Shown here: positions 1-12,700 of the stretch, in pieces
Numbering within the stretch: position 1 is the first letter of the stretch
How the letters are laid out: every line of letters begins with the position of its first letter
Source: Lithospermum erythrorhizon
Taxonomy: Eukaryota; Streptophyta; Magnoliopsida; Boraginales; Boraginaceae
Assembly (NCBI GenBank): GCA_019722365.1
Contig: JADFUC010001889.1
Span: forward strand, 930,001-994,000
Direction: 5' to 3'
DNA length: 64,000 nt
The notes under the pieces: generated by a model
Database searches by the model: none
What the model saw: the letters and a program-made list of their open reading frames with translations, nothing else
What the model was told of the DNA's origin: nothing
Translations under genes and position numbers: made by a program

Positions 1-809
1 TATTTCATTTAATATTAATATTGTGCTTCAAAATCTCTCTTAGTCATTTATGCGCATGCCAGCTGACGATCTCCATGCATCTTCTATGTACATACTGTAT
101 ACAGAGGATCATCTCATCTCAAACTAGTTAATGTAATTTTAAAAAAATGGCTTTGAACATCACTCAAGTTTTATTTATATCCCACTTCGATCACTCAAAA
201 TAATTTTCGACCTAATTCGATCACTCTAGTACAAAAAAATTATCCAATTGACTACTTTCGACCATTTTCTTTTCGAATTCTGGAAAATCTACCAAACAAG
301 ACTTAAACTTTCGTCCTAACCATTTAAAAAACAATACCATAATCTTTTGCCCCCACCCCATTCTCGTCTCCTCCACCAGGCACCACCGCCCCTTTCTCAC
401 GACAACGACCACCAAGACATCCTCCCCTCCCACATTTCAACAACCACCAAAAATCAAACCCAAACTAGAGAACCTAGCACATCATCAAACTCAAATTAAG
501 CAAAGAATGACAATTAAAGATAAAATTAAGTAGAGAATGAACTCAAACTCAAATTAAACAGATGCATTAAAAACCCAATTATGGAAATACTTGAAAAGAT
601 TCACTTTTTATTCTTCTTGTTCTAAAAACAACTCCAAAATAGAGGCATAGGTATTGTGGTCACTCTGTTGACTATAACTGAAAGTTGTGGATGTAAAGGC
701 ATCTGATTGATTTTAAGACTTCAATTGAGTTGCAATTATGAGAGGTGAGTTTCAAAGTGCACTAAATATTTTGGGATTTGTAGTATGGAAGTTAAGATGC
801 AATTATTCT
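1..809. other. Intergenic, no gene seen
   Basis: A/T-rich stretch with a C-rich, pyrimidine-biased patch around 340-440. The only open frame here (221-433, minus) is low complexity and resembles no family I know. The segment ends where the left LTR of the copia element begins. Confidence 0.5.
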
Positions 810-1156
810 TGTTAGAAATCAAAAGCTCAAAAATGTGATTGCATACGTAAAGAACTTCAAGATCGTTGTACTCAAATGCTCGAAGAAACTCTCCTTTATC
901 GATTCATTCAAGGGCTTTATATATAGCCTCCGTGAGATTACAAATGACTAACTAATGTCGAAAGATAGCCTACCTATAAGATAACAACTTCATGGAAATA
1001 AATTTAACTAACTAATAGACTCTCAACGATTACTTAATGCAGATAAAGATAGTTTTATTCAAATATAAACAACTTTCCGAATAATATGAAAGACTAAACT
1101 CTCAGACATGTCATGAACTCCGCATTGCAAATGCATGGATATGGACAGCTTCTTCA
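810..1156 (-). repeat. Left LTR (3' LTR) of the copia element
   Basis: Begins TGTTAGAAATC and ends ...CTTCTTCA, giving TG...CA ends. Segments such as 'gaagaaactctcctt' and 'gcctacc' recur in the right LTR in the same order. The purine tract expected beside a 3' LTR follows immediately at about 1157-1167. Confidence 0.7.
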
Positions 1157-1189
1157 TTCTCTCCCTTAATCTAGATGTTGTTTCAACAT

Positions 1190-1456
1190 TTAGATTACTT
1201 CAGTAATATGACACATGCCCATAGCATTCCTCTGCTTCTGAAATGCTTCTGTCTTCAGAGGTTTAGTCATTATATCCGCAATCTGAACTTCACTTGCACA
1301 CTTGATCAAAGCAATGATCCCATCTCTGGACAGGTCCCTTAAGAAATGATAACGTACATCTATATGCTTGCTCCTACCATGCATTACTGGATTTTTAGAA
1401 AGCTTGATAGTTGAGCTGTTATCACATCTTATCTCTGTGCAATTCTCTACATTCAC
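1190..1456 (-). pseudogene. Copia RNase H fragment
   Basis: The 88-residue translation carries hallmarks of the C-terminal copia RNase H region: a CDN-S motif, 'RSKHIDVRYHFLRD', and 'ADIMTKPL' near the end. This is the last coding part of a copia polyprotein. It is open over this stretch but not joined in frame to the reverse transcriptase fragment at 1965-2407, so it is a relic. Confidence 0.85.
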
Positions 1457-1964
1457 TTCCCAAGTTCCTCTGTAATCCTTCTCGAATCTAAATAGTACGA
1501 CAATCCTACAATAGTAGTCAAGAATCTAACTCCGCCTCAGTAGTGAGATAATGCTGGCTAACAGTCGCTTTCTTTGAACTCCAAGCAAATGCTGTTCTCT
1601 CGAACCTCGTAATAAACACATATCCACCAGGCTTTTCCTATCTTCTATGTCTCCCCGTGATAGTTACTATCTCAGAGTAGGTTGCTAATTCCTCCATCGC
1701 TGTCCTTTTGTAGTAGATTCCAAATCGATTGTTCCTTCAAATATCTCAATATTTCGCTACTATAGATGTAGCTTCAAGAGTTCAACAATATCTCGGGCTG
1801 ACGACCGCGACATACACGATGTCGCCTTGCGGAATGTTGTACATAAGGCTTCCTACAACTGCTTGTACCGAAGTCTCATCCACTATCCTTCCCTTGGCAC
1901 TTTATCAACTCTAGCCCGAACAATTGGATTACACACCGAAGTCAGTTGGCCAAACATTCCAAAC

Positions 1965-2407
1965 TTAAGCAACAATGCTGTATCTTCTCTGACATATAAA
2001 GATTCCTTGACTCCTTTGAATCACTTCTATGCCAAGGAAGTAATTCATCATTCCAAGGTCTGTCATGTCAAATTCCTTCACCATTGCAATCTTGAATTGC
2101 CTCATTAGCTCATGATCATTTCCTGTATATATCAAATCATCAACATATATGCTCACAATCATAAGAGTACCTTTTACACTTCTCTTAGTGAACAATGTTT
2201 GTTCACTATTACACTTCTTCAAGTCTTCTTTGTTGGAAGTTGTGTTCCACCTCGCCATACCAGCCTAGAGCCCTGCTTCAAATTCATGTAGAGTGCTTTT
2301 GTCAATTTATACACCAAATGCTCTCTGCCTTCTTTCTGATCCCCGAGGTCGATCAACAAACGATTCTCTAGTAGTTCACCATGTAAAAATGCGCACTTAA
2401 CATCCAT
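1965..2407 (-). pseudogene. Copia reverse transcriptase fragments
   Basis: Two frames cover this stretch. The upstream one (2219-2407) starts with 'MDVKCAFLHGEL', the typical copia RT block. The downstream one (1965-2258) contains the catalytic YVDD within 'IYVDDLIYTGN' and then 'LGMMNYFLGIEV'. They lie in different frames, so at least one frameshift separates them. The catalytic motif survives but the polyprotein does not. Confidence 0.88.
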
Positions 2408-3626
2408 TTGATGTATCTTCCATCCATTCTTCGGCAGCCCATGGCTATGATCATTCTAATCGTGGTCCATCCCTGCTACCGGTGCATATACTTCAAGATA
2501 ATCCACTCATTCTCATGAAGTATCCCTTGCCACCAAATTGCCTTATGCTTTGTTATTTCTCCATTTTCATCTCTTTTAGTCTTGAAAATTCACTTGACAC
2601 TTATTCTTTTTCTTCCTTTTGGTAGCTTCCGCCGTGGTCCAAGTGTCGTTTCTTTCAATTGAGTCGATTTCTTACTCATTCATGGCTTTCTCCACTTTTC
2701 ATGTCAGGCATCATTGAATATGATTGGATCATCATCACCGAGTCTCGCACCATATGCACTTCTTCATCATCACTGGCCCTTCACTGCGACATAGTCACTC
2801 ATCCAACTCGAGTCAGATGTTCTTCTCTCGCGAGGATTCAATCCTCCTCGATCTCAGATTGTTGCATCAACTTGATCTACATTTGTCGTCGGGCTTCGAG
2901 ATTTCACTTCGCAACGGTTTGCTGAGGAGCCATCTACATTATCAACTCCTTCCGTGTTTTCTTCCTCGCTAACTCCAGCCTCCATCGTTGCTCATGTTAG
3001 CTATCATCCCATTCCACCATTGCCACTGTTCTTCATAATCATTTCCCACTCCCATTGCTTTCTTCTTCAAATACTCTATTACTCGCTACTATTATCCTTT
3101 TAGTTTCGCGTTGTTGAACACCCAGCCTTTGTTCCTCGCTTAATTCTCAAGAAATGCGTATAGTGCTTCCGTTATCCATTCTGCCTCTCAAGGCGGACTA
3201 GAAATTACGTGCGCCACAAGCAAGGCACCCCCATATTCTCAAGTGATCAACTGATGGTTTGACTCCACTCCAAGCTTCGCGCGCGATATCTTTTATCGCA
3301 AAGGTTGACATCTATTTAAAATATAGAAAGTCCAATTCACGTACCACCCACAATGTTTTAGGAATCCTTTGGCCGACAATATTGATCTAACCATGTTCAT
3401 CACTGCCCTATTTCTTTCTCTCTCAAAGAACTCCATTTTGCCGGAGTTTATGGATTTGTGTATTTCCTCTCGATGCCATGTTCTCGCATTAACATCTTAT
3501 TAAACAAAGCAAGTATGTACTCACCTCCCTGCTGGCCGAAGGCATTTTATGCGTGCTCATTTGATTCATTTTCAACTAGATTCAGAACACTTTAAAAATG
3601 CTCTGTAGTATCCGATTTGCACACAG

Positions 3627-4222
3627 TTAGTAAACCATGGATTTCCTACCGCGATCATCAATAAAACTCAAGAAATACCTCTTTCCACCTGTTTCAAGTG
3701 AGGGAGACATAAGGCCCCACACAAGTCTCGAGTGGATGAGTTCCTGCATTCTTACTTGCCCTCCAAATTGCTTTGCTTTGGTATTGCAGCTCTGGTTTGC
3801 TTTCCATTCAGGCAATCAACACACGTGAAGCCTGGCCTTGAATTCCTCGGCAATCCTCTCACCATTTGCTTGCTTTCAAGGTCCGCAATTCTGAAATGTA
3901 GCTCAAATGACCATACCGCGCCAGACTTGTCAAGTCTGGTTGTGGGTGATCCGCTAAGCAGCAGCCCTCTTGCACTTCTTTTGTCTTTCTCAGATTGAAG
4001 GATCGCGAACATCCTGCTTGCACTCATGCTTGGATCAATGATTAAATTTCTCCTCGATGATATATGTTGCATTGTCCTTTCTTGAAAACAATCATAAGCT
4101 CCTTCTCCCAAGTAGCTTGTCCAATGTTCAATGTATTTCTTTTTAAGTCGTGAACATAATACACATCTCCAACATTGTGTTGACTTCGACAAGCATAAGC
4201 TGATTGTTCCCTTTCCCCGCAA
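3627..4222 (-). pseudogene. Copia GAG-pre-integrase and integrase fragments
   Basis: The frame at 3752-4222 ends with a GAG-pre-integrase-like block including 'CVDCLNGKQTRA'. The frame at 3627-3815 has 'KRYFLSFIDD', the usual start of the copia integrase core. They overlap in different frames, so the integrase is broken. Confidence 0.75.
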
Positions 4223-4321
4223 TCGGTTATTTTTGAATTATTTCAAGTTTGGATGTAGAGTGATTCATTTCTTTGTCAATACTTGAAAACAAACTGGGCT
4301 TGGATCGCATACGTGGTTCGG

Positions 4322-4947
4322 TCAATTCCCCGAGTCAAGATAATATACCTCATTTCTCTTTAGATCGATTTCTTCAATTTGTGCCATTAACAACAAATCA
4401 TCTTCATCAACTACGATAGTTTGCCTCTCTTTTATTCCGTGCAGATATTCATACCGGAAGTTGTCCAGCTTTGTGACACTTGGAAACATTCCACGGCCGC
4501 TTGCTTGGAAATTTGATCTTCCCTTTCCTCTACCATTTCCAGTTATTCCTCTCATCGAGCCATTATTCCCGCCTCTCATGTACGATCTCTCTCTAACTTT
4601 GAGCACTTGATCATCTTCTTCCTTTACGCTCTTCTATTCAGCCTTTCCGAGCACGCATGTTTCGCGGCGCTAAGATCATCCACAGACATATTATCAATGT
4701 CTCTTGATTACTCGATGGACACAACAATATAAGTGAACTCATCACTCAATGTCCTTAAGACTTTCTCAACTATCTTTGAATCTGGAAGCTCTTCTCCATT
4801 GCTTCTCAATTTGTTAGCAATACTCATTACCTTTGCAAAGCATGAAATAATCGTTTCTCCTTTCTTCATCTCTGGCATTTCAAAATCTCGCCTCTGAATT
4901 GCGCACGCCTTCTTCACCTTCTCATTCCCTCCATATTTCTTTTTCAA
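4322..4947 (-). pseudogene. Copia gag and protease-start fragments
   Basis: The frame at 4708-4947 shows a UBN2/gag-like helix-rich segment ('WDSLKKKYGG'-type start, 'LRSNGEELPDSKIVEKVLRTL'-like run). The frame at 4322-4606 is glycine/arginine-rich and ends 'YYLDSGN', which matches the start of the aspartic protease (family motif YLDSGA). The zinc knuckle between them is not intact. Confidence 0.75.
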
Positions 4948-5298
4948 AGAGTCCCATATTACCTTTGCAGATCTCCGATCGAGTATTTGTTCAAAAAGTG
5001 GTTTTACCGAGAGCCCGAAACAGTAACGCTTACCCGACGATCCTCATCTTTGCTTCATCTAACATGGTTTGTTGATTATCAGTGAGCAAAGTTCCTTGTA
5101 TTGGCTCAACAAGATCTCGTTCGATCATCCCCCATAATCCTTTTGCCTTCAATAAGTTCTCCATTAACTCACTCCAATGGTCATAATGACCATCAAAGAT
5201 AGGTATCTTGGTATGTGTTTTGTCTCGCCATCCTAGGACGCATGAAATCTGCTTTTTATCGATGTCAAGCTTTCACACAATTTTCACTAATTTTTACA

Positions 5299-5312
5299 CG
5301 CTCGATACTGCA
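5299..5312 (-). other. Degenerate primer binding site
   Basis: The stretch directly inside the right LTR resembles the complement of plant initiator tRNA-Met 3' end (family consensus TGGTATCAGAGC on the element's sense strand), with several mismatches. Its position fits the element's orientation. Confidence 0.45.
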
Positions 5313-5500
5313 CGTTAGAAATCACATTTCAAAAAACAGACAGACAATGTAGTTAACTTCAAGCATCGGAAGCTAGACTCGTAAATGCTCTGAAGAAACT
5401 CTCCTTATTGGATTCATTCAAAGGGCGATATAGCCCGTAGATTACAAATGCACTAACTAATGTCAAGATAGCCTACCCAAAGAGCAACATCGCTTTAAAA
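5313..5500 (-). repeat. Right LTR (5' LTR) of the copia element, truncated
   Basis: Starts CGTTAGAAATC (first T mutated to C) and matches the left LTR through 'gaagaaactctcctt', 'gattcattcaa', 'agattacaaatg' and 'agatagcctacc'. Similarity fades near 5500; the rest of the LTR seems deleted or replaced. Confidence 0.6.
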
Positions 5501-6021
5501 CGATTATTTTGCCCTTAAACGAAACTTCCTCAAACATCATTAATTAACAACAGTGGAAAGAAAATACTTATTTTATCCTTTTTTGTCTTACTATTTCAGT
5601 ATGACTTTAGCTCCTGCGCTAGTAGCCCAACCCAAACCTCTAGGGCAGTTTCAAATGTACATACTATATCAATTTAACTTTTTTGTTTTTGAATTATTTT
5701 TTAATATCTTTATTGTACTTTAACCTTTTATAGGACCATAAAAGCAAACAAATTTAAAATTTGAATGTATTAATATCAAACTGTATATATTACGGAGTAT
5801 AATATATATATCACTAAAAATATTAATAATATATTAGTATGAGATCATAATTTAAACATAAATTTATATTTTAGTTACTTTCATAATTTATCATTTATAA
5901 ACGCCTTCATAAAGGAACATAAAATAGAATGATATCTTTTTTAGATAGTGTAAACAAGATTTTTTCACATTTTCTAAATTCTAAAATATCAAACACAACT
6001 TGTGTAGTTTTCAACCTTGGT
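5501..6021. other. Intergenic, promoter region of the bHLH gene
   Basis: Very A/T-rich sequence between the copia remnant and the TATA box of the bHLH gene. I see no coding exon. It would contain the upstream promoter of that gene, but I cannot name specific elements. Confidence 0.4.
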
Positions 6022-6032
6022 TATATATAAAA
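6022..6032 (+). promoter_or_regulatory. TATA box of the bHLH gene
   Basis: TATATATAAAA lies about 185 bases before the ATG at 6216. This would place transcription start near 6055-6060 with a 5' leader of about 155 bases. Confidence 0.55.
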
Positions 6033-6215
6033 GCACATAGTTAGTTATGAACTCCAAATCCTAGCTAGTTCCTTCTACTGTTCTACATTTGTCTTTCTTC
6101 ACATAACAATCTTTACCTGAGCCCTCACTAAGCTAGCTAGCTTCCTATATACCCTTGATAATATAGTTCTATCTTAAACACTGTTTCAGTGTGCTTTTAG
6201 TCCCTCTCCACTTGA

Positions 6216-7865
6216 ATGGCACTCTCTACTAACCACATACTAGATGATTCTGATATGTGCTTAAAACCCATGTTTTCATACTATGAAAATGATGAGTCTG
6301 GAGGATCACCACCATCAATTCAAGGCTCTGATCAATCTAAGTCAAATAATAAAATATGCCAAGGGAGTAATAGCCCTAGCCGCCCTATCAAGAATATTGG
6401 TACAAGTAACTCTTCTTCTTCTAGTCCATCTAGCTCAAATTCTAGTGGTCTATATCCTACTTTAAAGAACCATCAAACTGATGAGGGCAATTCCATTTTT
6501 GGATTCAAAGCTGGATATGGGCATTCCCCAAATGCTCATACTAGTGGATCTTTGCTTAGTTTTGGTCAAAATGAGCAATTCTCAAATAATTCATTTTCTA
6601 AAATGAATAACCAAGATGATTTTTCAATATGGGAAGATAATATGCACCATGACAACCATGTTCCTCTACAAAATGGAAATGGAATGCAATTTGGGTGGAT
6701 GAATTTGGAGTCAACTCCTAGCCCCAATAGTGGCATTACGGATCCTGGACGAGGAGAAGGATATTTAAACAAACGTCCATGTGAGGTATAATTTCTTCAC
6801 ACTAATTTTTTTTTCAATAATTAATTTATTAATCAATTACTTCACAATGTAATAAACAATTAAGATATCAAATAATATATCAAAAAAAATATTGTAGTAT
6901 GATAAAAGATTCACCCATTATATTGATACTAAAATCTTGAATTTGCAAAAATGTTTTATAGGAGGATAGTGCTCAACCTCCCAAGAAGCAGTGTACAATT
7001 AGCCCCACAAAGCAGCCTAAACCAAAGGCAATCCCTTCCAAGGATCCACAAAGCCTTGCAGCTAAGGTTGTTTACTTTGCAAGCATTCTAAATTAGTTTT
7101 CAATTCATCCTAATAATAATATATTATTCTTAATCAATTCAAGTTATTTAAAAGTTGAGCAACATGTTGATCTCAGAGGATAATTGTTGTCTAGATCTAA
7201 TAGAATGTTTGTAATTATATTGTAGAATCGACGCGAAAGAATAAGCGAGCGACTTAAGAATCTGCAAGAACTTGTTCCTAATGGTTCTAAGGTATTGATT
7301 GCACATTTTCATTCCTAGATAATTCTTGAATACTTAGATATATAAATCAATGTTTTTTTATAACTAAAAGACATGCATGCATTATAGCTAGGTAACAAAA
7401 AGAATGATTATATATTAATGTTAGTGTAACGAAAAATGATGGCAAGCCTAAATTTTATGAAACGATTCTTAAATTATTTTTGGTTAGTATATTGATTTTT
7501 TTCATCTTGATATGTTTTCATAAATTCTGAGATTTTATACATTCTTTGCAGGTTGATATGGTGACCATGCTAGAGAAAGCAATCAGTTATGTCAAGTTTC
7601 TTCAGTTGCAAGTGAAGGTATATATAGTTTACATTTATTATCCTCCAATCACAAAATATGCACAAGATGAAATAGCTCTTACTAAGTTTCCAATAATGAC
7701 ATTATACTAATTAAATTTCATCATTCTATTTGCTAGATCTTGGCAACTGATGAATTTTGGCCAGTTCAAGGTGGAAAGGCACCTGAACTTTCTAAAGTGC
7801 AAGATGCCATTGACACCATTCTCGCATCTCAAAGAGCTAAAGATAGAAATTCAAGCTCCAAATGA
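6216..7865 (+). CDS. bHLH transcription factor, RHD6/RSL1-like (RSL class I)
   Basis: Five exons: 6216-6785, 6962-7066, 7226-7291, 7552-7617 and 7737-7865. All introns have GT-AG ends and together they encode 311 residues. Residues 1-190 are Ser/Asn-rich and poorly conserved. Residues 191-225 are Lys/Pro-rich and end 'KDPQSLAAK'. The bHLH follows: basic region 'NRRERISERLK', loop 'LVPNGSK', helix 2 'TMLEKAISYVKFLQLQVK'. The C-terminal tail starts 'LATDEFWPVQGGKAPELS'. In Arabidopsis this basic region plus the EFWP.QGGKAP tail mark RSL class I (RHD6/RSL1 type), whereas RSL2/RSL4 have a different tail. Class I proteins are nuclear factors that commit root epidermal cells to make hairs; that role here is inferred. 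The gene looks intact. The start is the first ATG in the exon and lies downstream of a TATA box. Confidence 0.93.
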
Positions 7866-9748
7866 TTCAAGAAACCTTGAATTATACAGAGAATGCTCAG
7901 AGAAATAATATATATTTTCTTTAGTTTGTTCTCGAGTGAAAAACAGATTTAATTTCCAAATAGGAAAAGAATTGCATTGCTAGAAATAAGTATATATTTT
8001 GATTGCACAATTCTTCCCTATCAAACGCCAATCATTTACATTAATCAAAGCAAAAGAGTAATCCCTTTTGGGAAAACTATTCTTAAATCATTCTAGAAAA
8101 GTCCGAATCAAGTTATTATCACCGTTGATAGACCGTTTATTTTAAACTTTCTTCAATTCATTTTATTTCACATTTTTATTTCGTGATCAAACCTTGCCGC
8201 GGATGTAGGTAATTGGTGGTGTCAAATTAAATTTTATTTCTCGATTTCTCAAACATCATTAATGTCAAATGGTCTAATAACATTAATTTACTATAGTTAA
8301 TTTAATAAAACAACGTAACAAAAATTTGGATGAGCATATTACAATTAATTTCGTAACTTATAATTTCTCATAATCTTCCTTGATGCAAGTGAGATACTCT
8401 AATCTTGGACATATCATCTCAAATTTATAAAACTATATATTTTACACAAGCATCATATTTATGTCCTTTAAATATTTTGCTACATAACATCTTAAATAAT
8501 AATGACGAGTTGAAGCATACTAGTCTAGGTTGGCCACATGCTTTATAGCTTTAAGTATAGTTGTAATTGTTGACAAATAATAGCTTAAAGGCTTAAACCA
8601 TTATTGAAGAGAAGTCAAGTCAAGCAATGAACAATAACATCTCTTTGATGAGGAACATCTACTCTTAATTCACAACTCATTAAGCTTATATCGGTATATA
8701 TATAATGGTATGCATGTGATGCCCATGATCTTATAGTTAAAAAAGATGGCCTAGTTTTGAATTTCGATGTTGAACTCATGATGTGAAGCAATACCACTAC
8801 ATTACGAGGCCATTTTTTTCTTGATCAATTTTCAAACACAATTGTAAATAATTATAAAAAAATGGCCATCTTCATATAAATAATGAATGCTATATTCTAC
8901 AACAAAAAATATTCAAAATGCAAGGTAAGTTAAAATAAAAGTGGATGGTGAGAGCCTCAAAGATCTGTTCTTGAAGTCTCCATGCAAGCAGAAAATGTCA
9001 AAGTGAATTTGCAATTGTGCAATGGGAACTTACAGTCGCCGATGAAAGGTAGCAAAAAGACATTCGACTTGTGTCTGCAGATATATAAGACGTGTGACTT
9101 AGTAAGGAATCCTCAACTATTTTGCAAACGAATAGACATTACTAACATTTGCAAGATATAAGAAATCCAAACACAATATGAGGAAATAAATAGAGCATAT
9201 ATCGAGGATAGGATAGCAGGATGAGGCTGGTGTGCAGGAATAAGAACATCATATGAACAATCTAAACGTGTAGATCATTTTTAAGTTTTCTATGTGAAGA
9301 AAGTCCGTATTTTGGGGAGATACAGGCTGAGAGTACTGATTAAGAGAGATACGTAGTATATTATAATCTGTAAGAGAGAATGTTCCATGATATCAATTAT
9401 CATGATAGAATTAATAATCTACAGAGTTATAATCTGAGTGTATATTAAGAGAGAATGTTGAAATATATTTATCTACGGTCATTTTTCCATGATATCAATT
9501 ATCATGATAGAATTAATAATCCAATTATGCTGCACCTGTTCGTTTACAAATGAGACCATGTTATTGGGCATCCCAAACTAACTCTTGATGGTCCTGTGTT
9601 TTTCTATATCACTTTGAAGTTGTGCAAGAGTAGCAAAGAAGGCCGAAATTAACATGCAGACATTACAAGATTCAATAACTTAGAAACGTAATAATATGAA
9701 AGAGACAGAGAGATATGAGACTGATTGACCTTGGGATTGCAACTGTTA
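7866..9748. other. Intergenic between convergent bHLH and formyltransferase genes
   Basis: Holds the 3' flank of the bHLH gene and the 3' flank of the minus-strand formyltransferase gene. No convincing exon was seen. A short direct repeat lies at 9383-9521. Confidence 0.4.
9383..9521 (+). repeat. Two-copy 37-bp direct repeat, period 102
   Basis: The 37-bp sequence at 9383-9419 recurs without a mismatch at 9485-9521. It holds an imperfect palindrome (TGATATCAATTATCATGATA). A shorter shared piece, 'taagagagaatgtt', precedes each copy at a different distance, so this may be a decayed tandem duplication. Confidence 0.75.
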
Positions 9749-12700
9749 TCACAACTTCTTCAGTTTTTGACCTCTCAGTCCATTCCAAAATGCAGCCGCA
9801 TATACTGCCTTTTTACCAGGAAGCTGAAGTTCCAGCACCTGAATAATATACCAAACTCCAATTTAGGACTCAAATTAGTGATTTTACTTCTTCGAGTGGT
9901 ATTTAAATTTGTGTTTGTTGTTGTTAAATTATCGGGAAGTAATCGCAATGGAAAACTCATACATAAGCAAAGCAAAAAAAGCATGAAAAAGATAGAAGAC
10001 TGCTATTACCTCTAGTGATGTGCCCTCACCACAAGGGAACACCAATGAACCTTTGGAGAATAGCACATCGTCAGCTTCGGCACCTTGAGCCACATTGCCT
10101 CCAAAGACTCTTGTAGTAATTATTTTAAGCTCTAGAATGCTGTGTTGGCCACTTTTTGGATCGAAGACCCTAACTTTAGCTCGGGTTCCAGGCCATCCTG
10201 CAAAAGCCCGCACCTAAAAGGTTGTGTCATGACAGCAAACAGATTAAAATGAGATCTAAGAGCATACCTTGTTATGGAGGATTTTAGCTTCTTCGTCAAA
10301 AGAGAGCCAAGATTCTTCAGGATTGATCTGCATTGATGATTAGGGAATAACTATGAAGTCAAAGTCCACAGTTTAACTCGATAAAAGAATTTGAAAGAAA
10401 TCAGCATAACTCTCTTCCAGAAAATCTTTTTTGCAACTACAAGGCATGAGGAAATATATTGATAATTGATATGCTCTTTTTTACTTAAACCTCTCGAATC
10501 ATCTTTATTCCAAGTAAGTTTTTTAATTAGTCGATCATGCAAATCGAGCAAGCAAATTATGTTCCTCAACTATTCCACAAACGTTTTATAAAAGTGCTTA
10601 TGCAATCATGACTAGAACAGTAGTAGGATATTTTCTTCTGCACCTAGAAACAAATACTAATTGATCCGTCTCTAAGTTATATCATTGGATAGAATTTTGA
10701 AAGATTCTAATTTGCTGAAGGGTATTTCTGAAATAAAGGAGTCTCAGCAGTATCAATGCAAAGATCCGATGAATAATTGCATATAGGATTGACAAAACAA
10801 AAACGATGGTTAGCAATAAGCCAAACTCATGGTGAAGCCTTTGTTTGGTGAAGAAGTTGTACCTTTGGAGCAAGGGTAGCTTTCTTGTCATCCTGGGCTT
10901 GTGCTTTGACTCTGGCAGAACCATCAAAGATAGATGGAAGCTCACGGATCAGAAGTTTGGATCCTACATAATTTAAAGGAAGACTTAGTCTTAAAACTAA
11001 TGAATAAGAAGTTCGGATCCTATATGTTTTTAGTTCCTACCAGGTCCTCCAAATCATTTGGTGCTATTAGTAATTAATTAAGAAGAATGAATGCCAAATA
11101 ACATAGTGCATAGAATATTCTTTAACTTAGTCTTCACACTAACGGATAAGAAGTTTGGAACTATGTGTCTTCAATTCCTATCATGTTCTCCATATCACTC
11201 GATGCAATTAGTAATAGATAAAATGAAATGAACATATTAAGTTTAACTAAAGCCAACACTTTTCCCTCCACCGACCCTTACATAATTTGGTCAAAACAAG
11301 AACTTATAAATAGGGATGCAGGGAGTACTAACGTCAAAGGGTCTCAATTAAGATTGGGCAGGGAGAAGAGGTAAATCATATTTCATGAGAGCGTTTGTAT
11401 CTTTTCCGTGAGAGAAACGTCATCTCAATAGAATTAGGAAAGCACTTTTTAGCCAGACAAGAAACAACTCAAGGCAGTTCGGAGCCTGAAGAAGATGCAT
11501 GTAAGCATTAATCAGAAGAATCGTTGAGAAAAAGAAATTGCCAAGAAGTTTGAAAATAATACGTGATCAAAGTACAGTCTCCAGAACTGAATACTTGTTG
11601 ACAAAATATATGGCAGGGGAGGACGGGAATTGTTGGTTTAAAATATTTAATAAGATATGTCTTCCATGAAGACGTTATCATCAGTTAATCCATCAAACGA
11701 GTAGCACAGATATGACCTCATGCCTTGAGATATCCCAGATTGAGGACACATTACCAATTAGGGAGTGCCATCATGGAGAGGAAACAGCCTTATTATCTAT
11801 AACATCTGTTTATCTTAATCTTTGGCCAACCGAAGTCAATACTACTTGGGTCTGGAAAGGGTCTTGTAAGAATAACATAGTTTCAGAAAGAAAGAAAAAT
11901 GAGCATTTACCTTCACTTGATCATCAATTTCCACTCCTTCACAGGCAATGACAGGTCCAGCATCCAACTGTCGGACTGTATATGCAACTGATACTCCCGT
12001 CTCTTTAACACCATCCTAATAAATTCAGTACATGACTGGTTATATACAGTACTTCATACAGAGCTATTGCAGTTAGCAACTGAAGGACAATAGTAAACCA
12101 ATTTAAGCATGAAAAGAGACCTGCAATGCTCTTTGAACAGGAGCTGCTCCACGATATAAAGGAAGCAAGCTTGGGTGGATATTGACCGTCCCTATAATAA
12201 AACAACCAATCATGATACAAGTTGCATCAAATTCTGAGTCAGAGGAGCTTGAGACTATGCTCCACTAATACTGTTTGATATACCTGGCCCAAATATAATG
12301 TTTTAAATTAAATAGGACACTATGATAATGCAGAGAAGATGCAAAGTAAATAAACAAACTCCATGTCCCTTTAGTCATTGGCGATTTAAGCCCAGTGGCC
12401 ATTGAAGCATTCAAGGGCGAGACTATGCGAAGGTTGTAGTAAACGTACTATAAACTCATAATCCACCATACACACACAAAGGGCTTGGGCAAGCACTATA
12501 TCTTAAGATAATCCAGCAGGACTAAATTTCTAATTTCTATTGTTGGATCCTTGAATCAAAACAATTATTGCATAACACAGAGAATGAAAAGTTCTTTCAA
12601 CTAACCCAATGAATTGGAATCTGTGAGTTAAAGATGTAAAACATCTTACAGAATATCAAGAAAAAATAACCTTACAAATGAAAAAGAGTACATCAATGGA

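Larger units (their letters stand above)
810..5500 (-). mobile_element. Decayed Ty1/copia LTR retrotransposon
   Basis: Reading right to left on the minus strand the order is truncated LTR, primer-binding-site-like sequence, gag, protease start, integrase, reverse transcriptase, RNase H, purine tract, LTR. This gag-PR-INT-RT-RH order is the Ty1/copia order. Every reading frame is broken by stops and frameshifts, so it cannot encode a working polyprotein. The inner edge of the right LTR is preceded by a degenerate match to the initiator-tRNA-Met primer site near 5299-5312. A purine tract (minus strand AAGGGAGAGAA, about 1157-1167) lies just inside the left LTR. The outer end of the right LTR cannot be followed past about 5500, so the boundary is approximate. 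The LTRs are visibly diverged, which points to an old insertion. Confidence 0.85.

Noticed and set aside
221..433. 70-residue minus-strand frame
   Set aside because: Low-complexity Val-rich translation of a C-rich patch; no family resemblance, splice context or promoter.
2659..2972. Plus-strand frames inside the copia element
   Set aside because: Antisense to the element's degenerate coding region; Ser-rich chance frames.
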